A program made the position numbers and the translations under genes. This document shows positions 56,948 through 64,000 of a DNA stretch of 64,000 bases, one piece after another. The stretch is from assembly GCA_018831265.1 (NCBI GenBank), contig JAHJCO010000002.1, positions 124,001 through 188,000 on the forward strand, given 5' to 3'. The stretch comes from Actinomycetota bacterium. Lineage in GTDB: Bacteria; Actinomycetota; Geothermincolia; Fen-727; Anoxymicrobiaceae. Below the pieces are notes generated by a model. That model was not told where the DNA came from. It worked only from the letters and a program-made list of their open reading frames with translations, and searched no databases. Position 1 is the first letter of the stretch, and every line of letters begins with the position of its first letter.

Positions 56948-58084
56948 TTACTGCTCGACCGGCAACTCCAGCGTGAAGGTCGTGCCTTCCTCCTGTGAGG
57001 TGGTGAAGCTCACGCTTCCCCCGAGGTAACGCTCGGCGAGCAGCTTCATGCTGTAGGTACCCAGCCCGCGGTCCTCTCCCCGGGTGGAGAAGGAGCGGTT
57101 GAACACCTGGAGCTGGACCTCGCGCGGCATGAATCCCGGGCCGCTTACGTGGAGGCGCACGGTGTCCGGGCCCACGGCGGCTCCGGCCGTGACGGTGTCT
57201 CCCTCGTCCGCCGCCTCGACGGCGTTCTTCAACATGTTGACGAGTATTCTCCGGACCAGTCGGCGGTCGCCGGTGAAGGTGAAGTCCTCTGCCCCGTCCT
57301 CGACCACGACCAGGCGGTCCCTCGCGACCCGGTGCCTGCTCACCAGCTCGGCGGCCTCCACCAGCAGCGCGACGCTGTCTATGGATTCCGGGTTGACCTT
57401 GAGATCCCCGCTCTCTGCGTCGGCCAGGTCCTTCTGGGCGCGGATGTCCTCTATGAGGCTCCCGCTGACCCTCTGCATGTTCGCGAGCTCCTCGGCCATC
57501 TCGGCCTCGTCACGGCAGGTGCCGAGCAGCGTGATCACGTTGTTCAGTACCACCGCCGTGTTCGTTATGTCGTGGAAGAAGATGCGCTCCAGGTTCCGCC
57601 GGCGCTTCTGCGCCGATATGTCGTTCATGGCCAGCAGGGTGAAGCTGCGCCCCCCGACCTCGAACGGGCACGCGCTCACCGACAGGTCCAGGGCACCCCC
57701 GGCCGCCTGCCGGGTCGCTATGCGACACTCGCCCGAGACCGTACTGTTGGTCCTCGCGCTCTCGAGGACCGTGCAGACCGCGCCGCAGTAGCGGCAGCTC
57801 TCGGATGTCCCACATCCTCCGGACTCCTCGTCGGCGTGTATGCACCCGACGGCCTCCCCGGGCCTCATTCCGAGGACCTCGCGCGCCCCCTCGATCTCGA
57901 GCAGCTCGAGGAGCGACCGGTTGAAGTACACGAACTGCCGGTAGCGGTTCAGGACCCCGACCACCAGCGGCATGGCATTGATCATCTCCCGGACGTAGGC
58001 GGCCGAGGCAACCATCTCGTTCTCCTCGAGGATGGCCTGTTCGTCCAGCCGCTCAGCCGGCGCGAACTTCGTCTGCTCGCTCAT
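56948..58084 (-). CDS. PAS-domain histidine kinase
   Basis: The 378-residue protein has an N-terminal PAS domain (about 30-155, MPLVVGVLNRYRQFVYFNRS) with several cysteines (VGCIHADEESGGCGTSESC), a weak phosphoacceptor helix IFFHDITNTAVVL, and an HATPase_c domain: ILVNMLKNAVEAADEG, and GLGTYSMKLLAERYLGG. The N-box sits in LVNMLKNAVEAA. The usual G1 box is reduced to VSGPGFM. No membrane span or response regulator is present. The cysteine-rich PAS loop could sense redox state or bind a cluster. Confidence 0.8.
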   Translation of the reverse strand: MSEQTKFAPAERLDEQAILEENEMVASAAYVREMINAMPLVVGVLNRYRQFVYFNRSLLELLEIEGAREVLGMRPGEAVGCIHADEESGGCGTSESCRYCGAVCTVLESARTNSTVSGECRIATRQAAGGALDLSVSACPFEVGGRSFTLLAMNDISAQKRRRNLERIFFHDITNTAVVLNNVITLLGTCRDEAEMAEELANMQRVSGSLIEDIRAQKDLADAESGDLKVNPESIDSVALLVEAAELVSRHRVARDRLVVVEDGAEDFTFTGDRRLVRRILVNMLKNAVEAADEGDTVTAGAAVGPDTVRLHVSGPGFMPREVQLQVFNRSFSTRGEDRGLGTYSMKLLAERYLGGSVSFTTSQEEGTTFTLELPVEQ

Positions 58085-58123
58085 CTGTGTACTACGCCTC
58101 CCCCCTCATGGGTCTCCACTCGA

Positions 58124-59416
58124 TCACATCACCCACCCCGGAGTATCGTCGCAGACCTGCCTCGCGTAATCATACAGCCAGTCGCGCGTGCCCGGCGACA
58201 GGTAGAACGCCGGCCGCAGGAGGTTCTGACCTGTCTCGATCACACCCTCCGCGGCAGCGATGCGCTGGAGCTCGCACCCCGGGTAGATGCGGATCCCGGC
58301 GGTGACCGTGACCATGTCCGGCTCCAGCCCCCTGACGAACTCCAGGCTCTCCTCGACCGTGTCCCTGGTCTCGCCGGGCCCGCCCAGCAGCAGGAACATG
58401 TTCACCCTCAATCCGGCGTTCCGGGCCTCGGTCACGGTATCCCTGACGTCACGGGCCGAAAAGCCTTTTCTGAGCGCGGCCAGGATGTCCTGCGAGCCGC
58501 TCTCGTTCCCGACGCTGAGGGTGATGCAGCCCGCCCGCCTCATGGCCTCGAACAACCCGGGCTCGTGGTGGAACGGGTTGAAGCTGCACAGCCACCGCAG
58601 CCCCAGCCCGCGCTCTTCGATGAGCTCGCACAGCTCCATGGCGTAGGCATCCGGGTGGTTGAACAGCGAGTCGGCGAACATCAGGGACCGCACCCCGCGC
58701 GAGGCCAGGTCCTCCAGCTCGGCGACGACGTCGGCGGTCTCGCGGCAGCGCACCCGCCTTCCCTCGATGAACGGGTTCGGGCAGTATATGCACTCCATGT
58801 TGCAGCCCCTGCGAGACTCGGCGTTGGCCAGGAAAGGGTAGCCGGGCGGGTCCCAGTCGTAAGAGCTCACGTCGAAGGCCCGGTGGTCCGCCCCGGGCAG
58901 CCTCCGCAGGTCCGGGTAGGTGGACGGCCTGTTGACCACGACTGAGCCCCCCCGCCGCACGACCGCCCCCGCCAGGCGTGAGGGGTCATCGCCCCGTGAC
59001 AGGCACTCCAGCATCGCAGGGAACGCCTCCTCCCCCTCGCCTACGATCCCCAGCCCGACCCCCAGGTACTCCAGGCACTCGGCCGGGAATATGGTGAAAC
59101 CAGCGCCTCCCAGTACTACGGGAGCGGACGTGGAATCCCTCACGGGGTCCACGACCTCCCTCGCCCCTTCCACGAAAAGGACCGGGTGAGCGCTGTCCTG
59201 GTTGTCGATGTTACGTACGGAGATACCGACACACTCGGGGTCCAGGTCGTCCACCGCCCGCCGCACGTCGCCCCGCACGTCCTCGCTGAACATCAGGTCG
59301 AGGCCGGCCACCTCGTGCCCGGCGTCCCTTAGTGCCGTGGCTACGTGCGCGGGCCCGAGGGGGTAGGGAACCAGGTTGTCGCGGCAGCGGTTCTCACTTA
59401 CCAGGAGTACGCGCAT
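58124..59416 (-). CDS. B12-binding radical SAM protein
   Basis: The 430-residue protein has a cobalamin-binding domain (MRVLLVSENRCRDNLVPYPL, PAHVATALRDAGHEVAGLDL) and a radical SAM core with CNMECIYC (CxxxCxxC, near residue 205), ITLSVGNESGSQDILAALRK and MFLLLGGPGETRDTVEES. ATG 59416 follows the IDI-like gene by five bases; open frame further upstream overlaps that gene. Coupling to an isoprenoid-related gene suggests a lipid or isoprenoid substrate; methylation or cyclisation is possible. Confidence 0.85.
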   Translation of the reverse strand: MRVLLVSENRCRDNLVPYPLGPAHVATALRDAGHEVAGLDLMFSEDVRGDVRRAVDDLDPECVGISVRNIDNQDSAHPVLFVEGAREVVDPVRDSTSAPVVLGGAGFTIFPAECLEYLGVGLGIVGEGEEAFPAMLECLSRGDDPSRLAGAVVRRGGSVVVNRPSTYPDLRRLPGADHRAFDVSSYDWDPPGYPFLANAESRRGCNMECIYCPNPFIEGRRVRCRETADVVAELEDLASRGVRSLMFADSLFNHPDAYAMELCELIEERGLGLRWLCSFNPFHHEPGLFEAMRRAGCITLSVGNESGSQDILAALRKGFSARDVRDTVTEARNAGLRVNMFLLLGGPGETRDTVEESLEFVRGLEPDMVTVTAGIRIYPGCELQRIAAAEGVIETGQNLLRPAFYLSPGTRDWLYDYARQVCDDTPGWVM

Positions 59417-59421
59417 CGGGT

Positions 59422-59925
59422 TCAATCCCGCAGCAGGTCGAGGGCAGGGGGGAGCCACGGCGCGTACCCGTCCGGGTCGGCCTCCATGGCCGTCGATAGC
59501 TCTTCGAGCGCGACCCAACGGTGCTCGGCGACCTCCTCCGGGTCGGCCCGGACCTCTCCGTCGTATTCGCCGGCCAGCAGGTAGCACAGCTCGTTCTCTG
59601 ACCCGACGTCGCGGTACGCAGCCCGGTATAGAAAGTGTCCCTGCGTCCGAAGCATGGTCGTAAAACCCAGCTCCTCCGGGAGCCTCTTCGCAGCCGCGGC
59701 CTCCAGGTCCTCACCCGCAACCGGGTGCCCCGAGCACGACGCCTCCCATGTGAGGGGCCAGAGCAGCTTGCCCGCGCTCCTCTTCTGTATCAGCACTTCC
59801 CCCACCGGATTGAAGACCAGAATCGTGAACGCCCGGTGCAGGACACCCCGCCCGGTGTGGCAGGCCAGCATCTCGGAGGTGCCGATCTCTTCGTCCTTGT
59901 CGTTCACGAGGATGAGCAGGGGCAT
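59422..59925 (-). CDS. Nudix protein of the isopentenyl-diphosphate isomerase type
   Basis: The 167-residue protein has the IDI type I pattern: LVNDKDEEIGTSEMLACHTG, RGVLHRAFTILVFN, WEASCSGHPVAGEDLEAAA with the Nudix-like RLPEELG. The Cys in SCSGHP matches the catalytic Cys region. IDI interconverts IPP and DMAPP; close relatives are plain Nudix hydrolases, so the exact reaction is open. ATG 59925 has GAAGAAGG upstream; the frame extends to 60012 without a better site. Upstream of and coupled to the radical SAM gene. Confidence 0.7.
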   Translation of the reverse strand: MPLLILVNDKDEEIGTSEMLACHTGRGVLHRAFTILVFNPVGEVLIQKRSAGKLLWPLTWEASCSGHPVAGEDLEAAAAKRLPEELGFTTMLRTQGHFLYRAAYRDVGSENELCYLLAGEYDGEVRADPEEVAEHRWVALEELSTAMEADPDGYAPWLPPALDLLRD

Positions 59926-60265
59926 GGGGCCGACGCCTTCTTCTCCGGTATCCGTTACATAGGAGGATATTAGTACATCGGCCGAAGGCGGCCAACCGGT
60001 TCGCCTTGACATCGGTCATCCCGCGGGAAGGCGTATTCCTCGATACTGAGCACCATGCGCACGCGACACGGGCCGATACGAGGAGGAATCACACCGGTAA
60101 ACCTTTCCCGGCGATGGGGCGCCGACCCGGCCCGTTTCACGGTAATAGGGAAATCCCCCACCTTTGATGAATCTCAAATGTCTGACGCGTACGCAGGAAT
60201 ACTCTTCGGGCGTCGAATGTTTCACGCATGAGACGAGTGTCACAGGTAGGATTGGAGGTCCTGTC
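59926..60265. other. 340-base intergenic region
   Basis: The gap between divergent genes holds no convincing gene. AATGTCTGACGCGT near 60177 and a CGTCGAATGTTTCACGCATG stretch resemble decayed repeat arms with the GTCTGAC word. No clear promoter was found. Confidence 0.4.
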
Positions 60266-63200
60266 ATGAAGGGTCGGAGGTTCACGTCATTGGCGTGTCT
60301 CGTGGCGATCGCGGCGCTCACAGTGCTGCTTGCGACCGCGCCGGGCATCGCCGGAGGAGCGGGCGGCTACGGGGTGTCCCCGTCTGTCGTCTCGTCGCCC
60401 GTGCAGGCCGTCGGTGATCCCGGGCTCGCGGCCCGGCAGGCGGATAACCCTCCGGGTCCGAGCGACCAGGACGTCGTGAGCTACGAAGAAAGGCAGCTCG
60501 CCGCGGCGCGGGCGGTCGCTCTCGGCCTTCAGCCGGGTCAGAACAACTACAACATCGGGCCGGGCGACGTACCCGACTACTTCGGCATGGCGAACTACGC
60601 CAACAGCCCGCTGCCGCAGGTCATCTCGGCAGAGCCTTCTCCCGTGTGGTACTTCGCCGAGGGCACCTGCCGCCCCAACTTCATCCCCTACATCACCATC
60701 GAGAACCCCGGCCTCAATAACGCGGCCGTGGCAATCACCTACATGAAGGGCGATGGGACGACCGCGATCCAGACCCTCATGGTCCCCAAGAACTCGCGGT
60801 CGACCGTCACCCCCACAGACATACTCGGCGTTGGGGATGACCCGGCCCACGACTTCAGCGCCAAGGTGCAGTGCACCAACGGGCAGAAGATACTCGCCGA
60901 GCGGCCCATGTACTTCAACTACCATGGGGTATGGACCGGCGGGCACGACGCCGTCGGAGAGACCGTTCCCGGCACTACCTACTACTTCGCGGAGGGTACC
61001 ACCCGCCCGGACTTCGATCCCTGGATCTGCATCCAGAACCCGGGCACCACGAACGCCAGCGTCAAGATCACCTACTACAAGGGAGACGGGACTACCACAT
61101 CCGAGACGCTCACCGTGGCCAAGAACTCCAGGCGCACCGTGGATCCGCGACTCAAGCTCGGGACCGGCGACGACGCCGCGCACGACTTCAGCGCCAAGGT
61201 AGAGTGCACCAACGGTCAGGGTATAGTCGTCGAGCGGCCCATGTACTTCAACTACGACTTCAAGTGGGACGGTGGGCACGACGCCATGGGCGCTAAGAAC
61301 CTCGCCACGATGTTCTACTTCGCGGAAGGGACCACCCGGCCCGATTTCGATGCCTACCTGTGCATCCAGAACCCCGGCGGCGCGGACGCCAACGTCACCA
61401 TCACCTACATGAAGGGCGACACGAACATCGAGACCGAGAAGCTGGTCGTCGGCAAGAACTCCCGCTCGACCGTCGTGCCGCGCCATACGCTCGGCACCGG
61501 CAACGATGCGGCCCACGACTTCAGCGCCAAGGTGGAGTGTACCAACGGCAAGATGATACTGGTCGAGCGTCCCATGTACTTCAACTTCAACGGGGTATGG
61601 AACGACGGCCACGACGCGGTAGGCGCCACCGAGACCGGCACCGTATTCAACTTCGCGGAGGGCACCTGCCGCCCGGACTTCGACCCCTACTTCACAATCC
61701 TCAATACCGGCACCTCCAGCGCGAACGTGCGGCTCACCTATCTGAAGGGGGACGGCACGGCCAATACGCAGAACATCTCCGTAGGCGCCGGCGCCCGCGG
61801 CACCGCACATCCGGCTGATGTCCTGGGGGTGGGCAACGACGCCGCGCATGACTTCAGCACCAAGGTCGAGTGCACGAACGGCCAGCAGGTCCTGGTCGAG
61901 CGCCCCATGTACTTCAACTACGGAGGCGGCGGGTGGAACGGCGGCAGCAACGCCATGGGTTATACGTTCCCGGCGGTCACCACCAGCGTTGTTCCGGGGA
62001 CCGGCATGAGGAAGTTCATGAACACGCTTCCGGGCCTCGGGGAGGCCAACAAGAACGACCTGGGACAGTACATACCGGTCGCCATTCCGGACAAGACCAC
62101 CTACCCGGGAAACGACTACTACGAGATAGAGATCGGCGAGTACGCGGAGAAGATGCACGAGGACTTGCCCGCGACCAAGTTGAGGGGATACCGCCAGACC
62201 AATACCGCGGACCCCACGGTGAGCAAGTTCCACTACCTCGGGCCGACGATCGTCGCCGAGAGGAACGTGCCGGTGCGCATCAAGTTCACCAACAATCTGC
62301 CCACCGGCACCGGGGGCGACCTGTTCGTCCCTGTCGATGAGACCCTGATGGGCGCGGGGCCGGGGCCCATCCCGGGCGAGGACTACACCCAGAACCGTAC
62401 CTCGGTCCACTTGCACGGGGGCAACAGCCCCTGGATAAGCGACGGAACCCCGTACCAGTGGTACGTGCCGGCCGGAGAGACGACCTCTTACAAGGAAGGG
62501 CCGAGCCTTCAGAATGTTCCCGACATGTGGTTCCTGAACGGGAACGTCATCCCCAACACGGTCGGCCAGGTTACTCCGCCGGTGCCGGGAGCCACCAACA
62601 GCCCCGGGCAGGGGTCGGCAACCTACTACTACTCGAACCAGCAGAGCGCGAGGCTGCTCTTCTACCACGACCATGCCGTCGGTATCACCAGGCTCAACGT
62701 CTATGCCGGCATGGCGTCTCCATACATCATACAGGAGCAGCTGGAGCAGGACCTGGTGGCGGACGGCACCATCCCCGCCGACCAGATACCGCTGGTCATC
62801 CAGGACAGGACCTGGGTACCGGACGACGCCCAGTTGAACGCCACCGACCCGACATGGGACAAGGCCAAGTGGGGCGGCAAGGGCAGTCTCTGGCTGCCGC
62901 ACGTCTACAACCCCAACCAGAACCCGGCGGACCCGACCGGCATCAACGCCTTCGGCCGCTGGCACTACGGGCCGTGGTTCTGGCCGCCGGTGACCAACAT
63001 ATCCCAGGGACCCGTACCCAACCCGTATTACGATCCCGTCAACGCGCCCTGGGAGAACATCGAGATGCCAGGAACACCGACGCCGTCCATGGCCATGGAG
63101 GCGTTCATGGACACCCCGATCGTAAACGGTACGGCGTACCCGGAGATGACGGTCCAGCCGAAATCCTACAGGCTCCGCATCCTGAACGCGGCGAACGACC

Positions 63201-64000
63201 GTTTCTGGAACCTGCAGCTCTACACCGCCAAGTCCCAGGTCGCCAACATGTGGAACCCGGACGGGACGCTCAACGACGCCGACGCGGGCGAGGTCAAGAT
63301 GGTGCCCGCGGTACCAACCGAGGGATATCCAGCACTCTGGCCCACGGACGGGAGAGAAGGGGGGGTGCCCGACCCGACCGCCTCCGGCCCCGACTGGATC
63401 CAGATCGGCACCGAGGGAGGGTTCCTCCCGGCGCCGTCGGTCTTACCCAACCAGCCGGTGACATGGAACCTCAACCAGACGACCTTCAACTTCGGGGTGG
63501 TCCAGGACCACACCATGCTGCTCGGGCCCGCCGAGCGCAGCGATGTCATCATTGACTTCTCCAAGTACGCGGGTAAGACACTGATAATGTACAACGACGC
63601 TCCGGCGGCGTTTCCGGCCATCGACCCCCGGTACGATTACTACACGGGCAACCCGGATCAGACCGACGCCGGAGGCGCACCGAGCACGCAGCCCGGTTAC
63701 GGCCCCAACACCCGTACGATTATGCGGATAAAGGTCGCGAACACGACCCCGGCTCCCGCCTTCAACATGGCTAAGCTGAACGCGGCGTTCGCCTCGACCG
63801 CTACCACTACCGGAATCTTCGAGGCGACCCAGGACGACATCATACTGCCGACCTCGGACTACGACTCCGCGTACAACGGCAACTTCCCCGCCGATCCCTA
63901 CGCGCGTATCGACGCCACCGAAATGACCTTCCAGACCCTGTCGGGCACCACCCTGACGTTGCCGCTCGAGCCCAAGGCGATACAGGACGAGCAGAGCGAG
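60266..64000 (+). CDS. Secreted multicopper oxidase preceded by four surface beta-repeats, C-terminus beyond window
   Basis: The frame is open from ATG 60266 (GGAGG upstream) to the window end, 1245 codons. Residues 1-30 are a signal peptide. Four repeats of about 110 residues start at about 128, 238, 349 and 459; each reads like WYFAEGTCRPNFIPYITIEN and ends with VERPMYFN-type motifs. Multicopper oxidase domains begin near 590: SVHLHGG (His715, His717) and FYHDHAVG (His801, His803) are copper ligand pairs of the first domain. The final ligand blocks (HxxHxH, HCH) lie outside. It is extracellular; oxidation of metal, phenol or another substrate with O2 is the family's reaction, unexpected in an otherwise anaerobe-looking gene set. 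Confidence 0.85.
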   Translation, partial: MKGRRFTSLACLVAIAALTVLLATAPGIAGGAGGYGVSPSVVSSPVQAVGDPGLAARQADNPPGPSDQDVVSYEERQLAAARAVALGLQPGQNNYNIGPGDVPDYFGMANYANSPLPQVISAEPSPVWYFAEGTCRPNFIPYITIENPGLNNAAVAITYMKGDGTTAIQTLMVPKNSRSTVTPTDILGVGDDPAHDFSAKVQCTNGQKILAERPMYFNYHGVWTGGHDAVGETVPGTTYYFAEGTTRPDFDPWICIQNPGTTNASVKITYYKGDGTTTSETLTVAKNSRRTVDPRLKLGTGDDAAHDFSAKVECTNGQGIVVERPMYFNYDFKWDGGHDAMGAKNLATMFYFAEGTTRPDFDAYLCIQNPGGADANVTITYMKGDTNIETEKLVVGKNSRSTVVPRHTLGTGNDAAHDFSAKVECTNGKMILVERPMYFNFNGVWNDGHDAVGATETGTVFNFAEGTCRPDFDPYFTILNTGTSSANVRLTYLKGDGTANTQNISVGAGARGTAHPADVLGVGNDAAHDFSTKVECTNGQQVLVERPMYFNYGGGGWNGGSNAMGYTFPAVTTSVVPGTGMRKFMNTLPGLGEANKNDLGQYIPVAIPDKTTYPGNDYYEIEIGEYAEKMHEDLPATKLRGYRQTNTADPTVSKFHYLGPTIVAERNVPVRIKFTNNLPTGTGGDLFVPVDETLMGAGPGPIPGEDYTQNRTSVHLHGGNSPWISDGTPYQWYVPAGETTSYKEGPSLQNVPDMWFLNGNVIPNTVGQVTPPVPGATNSPGQGSATYYYSNQQSARLLFYHDHAVGITRLNVYAGMASPYIIQEQLEQDLVADGTIPADQIPLVIQDRTWVPDDAQLNATDPTWDKAKWGGKGSLWLPHVYNPNQNPADPTGINAFGRWHYGPWFWPPVTNISQGPVPNPYYDPVNAPWENIEMPGTPTPSMAMEAFMDTPIVNGTAYPEMTVQPKSYRLRILNAANDRFWNLQLYTAKSQVANMWNPDGTLNDADAGEVKMVPAVPTEGYPALWPTDGREGGVPDPTASGPDWIQIGTEGGFLPAPSVLPNQPVTWNLNQTTFNFGVVQDHTMLLGPAERSDVIIDFSKYAGKTLIMYNDAPAAFPAIDPRYDYYTGNPDQTDAGGAPSTQPGYGPNTRTIMRIKVANTTPAPAFNMAKLNAAFASTATTTGIFEATQDDIILPTSDYDSAYNGNFPADPYARIDATEMTFQTLSGTTLTLPLEPKAIQDEQSE

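Noticed and set aside
60287..62965. An 892-codon minus-strand open frame opposite the multicopper oxidase
   Set aside because: It mirrors the repeated structure of the sense gene, has no ribosome site and no recognisable domain; the sense strand has clear copper ligand motifs.
1..64000. tRNA, rRNA or riboswitch genes
   Set aside because: I saw no cloverleaf-like segment, rRNA core sequence or known riboswitch core; a covariance-model search was not possible here.

Overview
The window is 64 kb of GC-rich bacterial DNA. Short spacers, strong AGGAGG-type ribosome sites and frequent GTG and TTG starts point to a bacterium. The gene set is dominated by flavoproteins, Fe-S oxidoreductases, B12/radical SAM proteins and secreted proteins with a repeat type I associate with anaerobic Actinomycetota (Geothermincolia-like lineages). 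That placement is an inference; no rRNA or other marker gene is present.

Layout. 1-5.1 kb (minus strand): a C39-like secreted peptidase, a methyltransferase coupled to a CrtI-type flavoprotein, and a short flavoprotein. 5.3-14.2 kb (plus): an SCP2 lipid-binding protein, a FAD oxidase / Fe-S CCG protein / FAD oxidase set, a small membrane protein, two paralogues of the short flavoprotein and a second CrtI-type enzyme. 14.3-20.7 kb: two membrane M28 peptidases flank an orphan ParA and a 980-residue fusion of a CrtI-type flavoprotein with a GltD-type NADPH module. 20.8-23.2 kb: a lipoprotein, a thiolase-like protein without its nucleophilic cysteine, and its DUF35 partner. 23.4-30.2 kb (minus): a DUF362 protein with four secreted-type repeats, then a nitroreductase / hydrolase / PH-like / MBL operon. 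30.4-37 kb: B12-radical SAM, esterase, CopC-like lipoprotein, sensor kinase, dipeptidase. 37.2-40 kb: a thiol-redox operon. 40-60 kb: diguanylate cyclase, a fused GlcD/HdrD-type protein, and many single genes. 60.3 kb to the end: a multicopper oxidase preceded by four of the same repeats, cut by the window edge.

The most exciting feature is the redox operon at 37210-40024. Two neighbouring genes each contain one in-frame UGA exactly where the family has its catalytic cysteine. One is a ferredoxin:thioredoxin-reductase catalytic domain fused to rubredoxin (residue 87); the other is a NADH oxidase/CoA-disulfide reductase-type flavoenzyme (residue 43). Each UGA is followed at 18 or 23 nt by a perfect or near-perfect 7-bp hairpin with a 5-nt loop whose second base is G, as expected for a bacterial SECIS element. 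I read these as two selenoproteins fed by ferredoxin and NAD(P)H, with the glutaredoxin upstream as a likely client. A third in-frame UGA, in a small membrane protein at 56629, is weaker.

A second theme is intergenic repeats. At least seven types of inverted repeat occur in about fifteen gaps. Their arm sequences differ, but nearly all carry the heptamer GTCAGAC, GTCAGGC or a close variant. One type carries a ribosome site and ATG that can start, or extend in frame, the adjoining gene.

Functionally the window suggests an anaerobe with heavy investment in lipid or isoprenoid oxidation (SCP2, CrtI-like enzymes, thiolase/DUF35, IDI-like Nudix, FAD oxidase/CCG pairs), thiol redox control and a decorated cell surface.
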